Assembly: GCA_037178675.1 (NCBI GenBank)
Contig: JAYMGJ010000437.1
Location: 1-21,450 of the forward strand
Length of the DNA: 21,450 nt
Origin: Scleroderma bovista
Taxonomy: Eukaryota > Basidiomycota > Agaricomycetes > Boletales > Sclerodermataceae
Direction of reading: 5' to 3'
The position numbers and the translations under genes were made by a program. Below are positions 18,684 to 21,450 of the stretch, one piece after another. Each line of letters begins with the position of its first letter. Positions within the stretch are counted from its first letter, which is position 1. Below the pieces are notes generated by a model. The model made no database searches. It was given only the letters and a program-made list of their open reading frames with translations, and was not told the origin of the DNA.

Positions 18684-18870
18684 ATGACTCACTCCCTTAC
18701 CAATCAATCTTGTCATGCAGCTTACTCATTCCTTTACTCAGCAGCTTATTCATGCTTCCTATGCTTACTCATTCCTGCTTATCCCTTGCTTACTGATCGC
18801 TTACAAACCCCTTACAAAGCTCTTACCAATCCCTTACCAATCCTTGACAAATTCTGCTTACTCCCTTCTC
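18684..18870 (+). repeat. CTTAC motif array in repeat X, copy 2
   Basis: Within 190 bp there are about a dozen CTTAC words in several contexts (CTTACCAATC, CTTACAAA, CTTACTCATTCC, CTTACTGAT). It is the reverse complement of the array in copy 1 and lies just upstream of the TATA box. A cluster of binding sites in U3 is the simplest interpretation. Confidence 0.5.
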
Positions 18871-18901
18871 TTTTTGTACTTTAATGCTGTGCCCCCCCAT
18901 G

Positions 18902-18927
18902 TATTTAAACCCCTGGGCTCAGCCCAG
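18902..18927 (+). promoter_or_regulatory. TATA box and hairpin of repeat X, copy 2
   Basis: TATTTAAA at 18902-18909 is followed three bases later by CTGGGCT-C-AGCCCAG (18913-18927), a perfect 7-bp stem with a one-base centre. Compare 125-150 and 10117-10142. Confidence 0.55.
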
Positions 18928-19127
18928 TGAAAAGAAGACCCAATTACATGAAATTATCCCTCTCTCAGACTCTCTCAGTTAGTATCCCTTCAGTCTTTGA
19001 GTCCTTGTAGGCTTCAGTGAAGGTCTAAAGGCTCAATATTGTCAAGTTTATCCAAGTTATTCAAGATCTATTCTTTATACTAAGCTCAAGCGGAGTCTAG
19101 GCTTCATACCAGTCAATCTTCCTCACA

Positions 19128-19466
19128 TCTGGACATCAGAGGCATCTCTGCCCCTTTGCTGCACCAATCTCTAGGTGTAGTATTGCTGTTTCAGTCTCAG
19201 TCAACCCAATCCCCGCTTTGACACTTCCTAGGCTTTAGGAAGAGTCCAGACCCCTATCCCCTTCATCATCTATTGCTCCTGTGCCCCAGGAGTATCCTGC
19301 ATCATCGTCTGCATCACTCTGTTGGTGTAGATCCCCTTCCCCCCTCCTCAGCACATCCTCTCTGGACACCGCGGAGGTAAACCACCACTCGCACATTTTC
19401 ATAGTCCTTTGTTGGTGTTGTGTTTGGGTTATTACTCCGACCCAAATCCTCACTTTGACTCACACC
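19128..19466 (+). other. Putative leader and gag start of the X element, truncated
   Basis: After the primer-binding-site-like TGGACATCAGAGGC (19130-19143), one plus frame has a Ser/Pro-rich, gag-like composition (SPSSSIAPVPQEYPASSSAS, then SPSPLLSTSSLDTAE) interrupted by one TAG near 19234. It ends before the gypsy-type LTR stub at 19467. No protease, reverse transcriptase or other domain is present. On the minus strand a 72-codon frame covers 19235-19453, but it lacks any recognisable motif. Confidence 0.35.
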
Positions 19467-19516
19467 ACTTTCGTCCAGACTTGACTGGACCTCCTACCGG
19501 AGTAGACCCGGACTTG
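19467..19516 (+). mobile_element. 50-bp terminal stub of a family G LTR
   Basis: TTCGTCCAGACTTGAC through ACCCGGACTTGACA matches the last 50 bp of the LTR at 2331-2930 nearly perfectly. The rest of the LTR is absent. It marks a recombination or deletion junction between the X element and the DNA to the right. Confidence 0.75.
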
Positions 19517-19857
19517 ACATCACCATGATAACTTTTTTCTACTCTTGTGACGAGCTTGGTGGAATTTCTGGATTTCCCATCCATCTGGATTAAGCTGGAC
19601 AGCAATGTCACAAGGGAAGTTTTGTTTCCTTGGCAGTTTTATATTTTTATTTGAATGACCGATTTTGCCGTCATTGGATTGTCAAGTGCGCTAAAAAATG
19701 GTCAATTTTTGCCGTCACATTTATTGATGCTAGGCATCAAATTCTGTCTTTTTTTTTTGGAGTCCCAATCCTGGATATAGGTCAAACAAGTCTTACGCGC
19801 GAAGTATAAATAAGACTGCTTTCTGAGTTTACTCTCGTTGCCTTTCTCTCATCCTGA
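19517..19857 (+). promoter_or_regulatory. Upstream region of the 19858 gene, with TATA box
   Basis: This non-coding stretch holds TATAAATA at 19805-19812, 46 bp before the ATG. It also contains two related blocks (GATTTTGCCGTCATTGG and ATTTTTGCCGTCACATT, about 19662-19722) that could be a duplicated regulatory element, and a T run at 19750-19759. Confidence 0.45.
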
Positions 19858-21300
19858 ATGGCAGGCAACACTCAGTGTCGCAGCAACAAGTCCAATATTT
19901 CTGACTCGCCAAGCACACAGAAACATCCCAGTCCCACTGCTTTGGAACTTGAACCGCGCAAAAAACCGTCAGCATTTTGTTTTTGCTTTTTGTTCTGCCT
20001 CACTCTATTTACTTTGCATTCAGGTCGACACAAGATCCATTGGTGCACCATGGCCACCATTTTGGTTGCGCAGTTCATCCATTCTGTAGCATTCAAACCC
20101 TATTGACAAATGGGATTTTGAGCATGGCAGAGGAGTCAGAGGCGAATTTGCTTTCAGCTGCGTACGTTGCATTTTTAGCATCTGGCCAACCTTTCTGACC
20201 ACCAGATCATAGAGAGAAAAAGGAACTTGAGGTTTTCCGTGAACTTTTGAAAATGGTACCCGCTTTGGAAGCACAACTCATGCAGTCTTCAGAGGAGGAA
20301 GTAATCAACATTGCTGACCTTGTACGTTGAGTTATCTCGGCAGCTGCACGCACTGACCCCAATCCCAGATTCAGAAAGGCATAAATGGGGCCCACACTGA
20401 TGACACAAAAGGGATGAAATCTGTGATTATCGATTGGATCACACCGAAAGGGCAAGTGCTGAATCCTCACATTCCATGGAATGTCAAGTCTGGCAGAAGG
20501 TTTATCCACGAATGCACTGGAGCTCTTCTCTGCCCCACTGGGTTAAACTGGAACAATATGGAGTATATTCGTTATTTGATTTCTTTTTGAGTGGTACAAT
20601 GACACTGCAATTTCAAGGACACAAACAAAGTTGATGAACGGTCAAATCCAGGTCATGGGTGATCAATGACCTGTTTTTCTATATGCAAATTATACTTATG
20701 ACCCCGAGGACCCTTGGAATGGACTGCTTCAGAGCAGCCTCCTTGTGTTGGTGGGTGTCACAATTTAACACTCCTGTTGTTGCTTAATCATCAATCCAGG
20801 CATTCAAACACATCTTTACATCTCCCAGCTCAGTGGATCAAGAACCTAAGGCCACCTGCTCAAGCAATGCACGTCTCCATGGAATGCAAAGCGTCACGAA
20901 GGCATCCATTGCATATGTTGCCACCCAGGTATGTTATAATTATTCAGTGTGGTTATTCCCTGCATTGAGTAGGAGCAGGCCTGCTTTGCCTTGACCTCTG
21001 CACAGGTATTTTCTCGCACAGATCTTGTCACTGACTCAGAGCAGTTCTACAACAGTATCACCAAGATTTTGGAAGATCCTGATGAGAAGGATGAAGTGGA
21101 ACACCTTATGACATGGTGGAACAGGTATGCATTTATACCATTAGTTGAGTATTTTGTGCTGATGGTCTATATTCAGGCAAATATTCCTGTTATATGCAGA
21201 TTCTGAGCACATGCCCTCGAAGAACAGTGCTTTTGCACGGATCAGACAGAAGTGTGGGGAAATCAAAGAGAGGGTTTCCAACTTGTCAAGAGGTGCTTAG
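19858..21300 (+). pseudogene. Seven-exon hypothetical protein resembling Agaricomycete DUF6698 family, two in-frame TGA
   Basis: Exons: 19858-19967, 20024-20321, 20369-20562, 20618-20750, 20800-20928, 20979-21124, 21177-21300; introns are 47-56 bp, all GT..AG. The exons total 1134 nt, exactly 378 codons, and phase is kept at every junction. Motifs in order: basic N-terminus (LEPRKKP), DPLVHHGHHFG, TLLTNGIL, EVFRELLKMVP, DDTKGMKSVIIDWITPKGQ, HECTGALLCPTGLNW, YDPEDPWNGLL, AFKHIFTSPSSV, FSRTDLVTDSEQFYNSI, LMTWWNR and HMPSKNSA. These match a family expanded in Agaricomycetes that I recall as DUF6698, function unknown. Two TGA codons lie in frame: 20196-20198 (codon 95) and 20667-20669 (codon 218, where the family has Trp). 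An extra intron might hide the first; the second is a likely TGG to TGA change. The C-terminal exons are unbroken. Confidence 0.7.
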
Positions 21301-21450
21301 CTTGGGCTCTTTTTTTTATAAAAAAAATCAGTTTTATAGTGTACTTAGGGTAGTCTACCCTATATCGCACTCCACTACCGATACGAAGTGTACAGCTATG
21401 CTACTGTTAAACGAAGGCTCAGTCCATTTCTGGCCACATGCCCGTTGCCC
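21301..21450. other. 3' flank with T/A runs and a short hairpin
   Basis: After the stop at 21298-21300 come a T run, an A run and a perfect hairpin TAGGGTA-GTC-TACCCTA (21346-21362). No gene is seen in the remaining bases. The A/T runs may be the 3' untranslated region of the preceding gene. Confidence 0.4.

Larger units (their letters stand above)
17240..19223 (+). mobile_element. Long LTR-like repeat X, copy 2, inserted at the copia gag
   Basis: The left edge TGTCACGCACC at 17240 is exact (compare 1677). The right end is uncertain. CCTCACA at 19121-19127 is followed after two bases by TGGACATCAGAGGC, which resembles an initiator-Met tRNA primer-binding site. Alternatively the end is TTTGACA at 19223, which mirrors the TGTCA start. 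Order in plus sense: U3 with a 122-bp tandem duplication, an ORF (17759-18286), a CTTAC array, a TATA box (18902) with hairpin, then R/U5. The 5 bp left of it (AGCGC) are not repeated on the right, so it is not a simple solo insertion. It is more likely the 5' LTR and leader of a truncated element. Confidence 0.7.

Noticed and set aside
9840..19223. X copies 3 and 2 as the two LTRs of the copia element
   Set aside because: They are in opposite orientation and too diverged from each other. The copia has its own short LTR with a polypurine tract at 12835-13073.
1..21450. CRISPR array, tRNA, rRNA or toxin gene
   Set aside because: No regular spacer repeats, cloverleaf, rRNA-like or toxin-like sequence is seen on either strand.

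Overview
This window looks like a repeat-dense stretch of a basidiomycete nuclear genome. Introns are about 47-56 bp with GT..AG ends, coding regions are split into many small exons, and TATA boxes sit 45-55 bp upstream of start codons. Three multi-exon genes resemble protein families that are strongly expanded in Agaricomycetes, perhaps Boletales-like fungi; that placement is recalled from family resemblance, not searched. There is no bacterial-type operon, CRISPR array, tRNA or rRNA that I can see.

Layout, left to right. 1-1677: copy 1 (minus) of a very long LTR-like repeat I call X. 1678-3314: a minus-strand coiled-coil/zinc-cluster pseudogene, cut at its 3' end by X and interrupted by a solo LTR (2331-2930). 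3461-4104: polypurine tract plus 3' LTR of a Ty3/gypsy-type element. 4105-6592: minus-strand APE-type endonuclease domain of a LINE, split by a 1.2-kb solo LTR (4769-5973) with a perfect 5-bp target duplication. 7213-9264: a nine-exon minus-strand hypothetical pseudogene, divergent from a small intact two-exon gene (9392-9777). About 9840-11765: diverged X copy 3 (minus). 12835-17239: a minus-strand Ty1/copia element with its 3' LTR but without 5' LTR and most of gag, decayed by in-frame TGA codons and frameshifts. 17240 to about 19127-19223: X copy 2 (plus), inserted at the copia gag. 19467-19516: a stub of the gypsy-type LTR family. 19858-21300: a seven-exon pseudogene of an Agaricomycete family resembling DUF6698, with two in-frame TGA codons.

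The most interesting signal is repeat X. Three copies, two about 95 % identical and one much more diverged, keep the same reading frame of about 175 codons in the same place. Differences between the diverged copies are mainly synonymous or conservative, which implies that the LTR U3 region encoded a selected protein. X also carries a TATA box next to a short hairpin whose stem sequence differs between copies while pairing is kept. Differences between the two closest copies fall mostly at CpG sites, and all seven in-frame stops seen in the copia element are TGA, together pointing to methylation-driven CpG decay. Apart from the 110-aa gene at 9392-9777 and the open frame inside X copy 2, every recognisable coding sequence here is broken.
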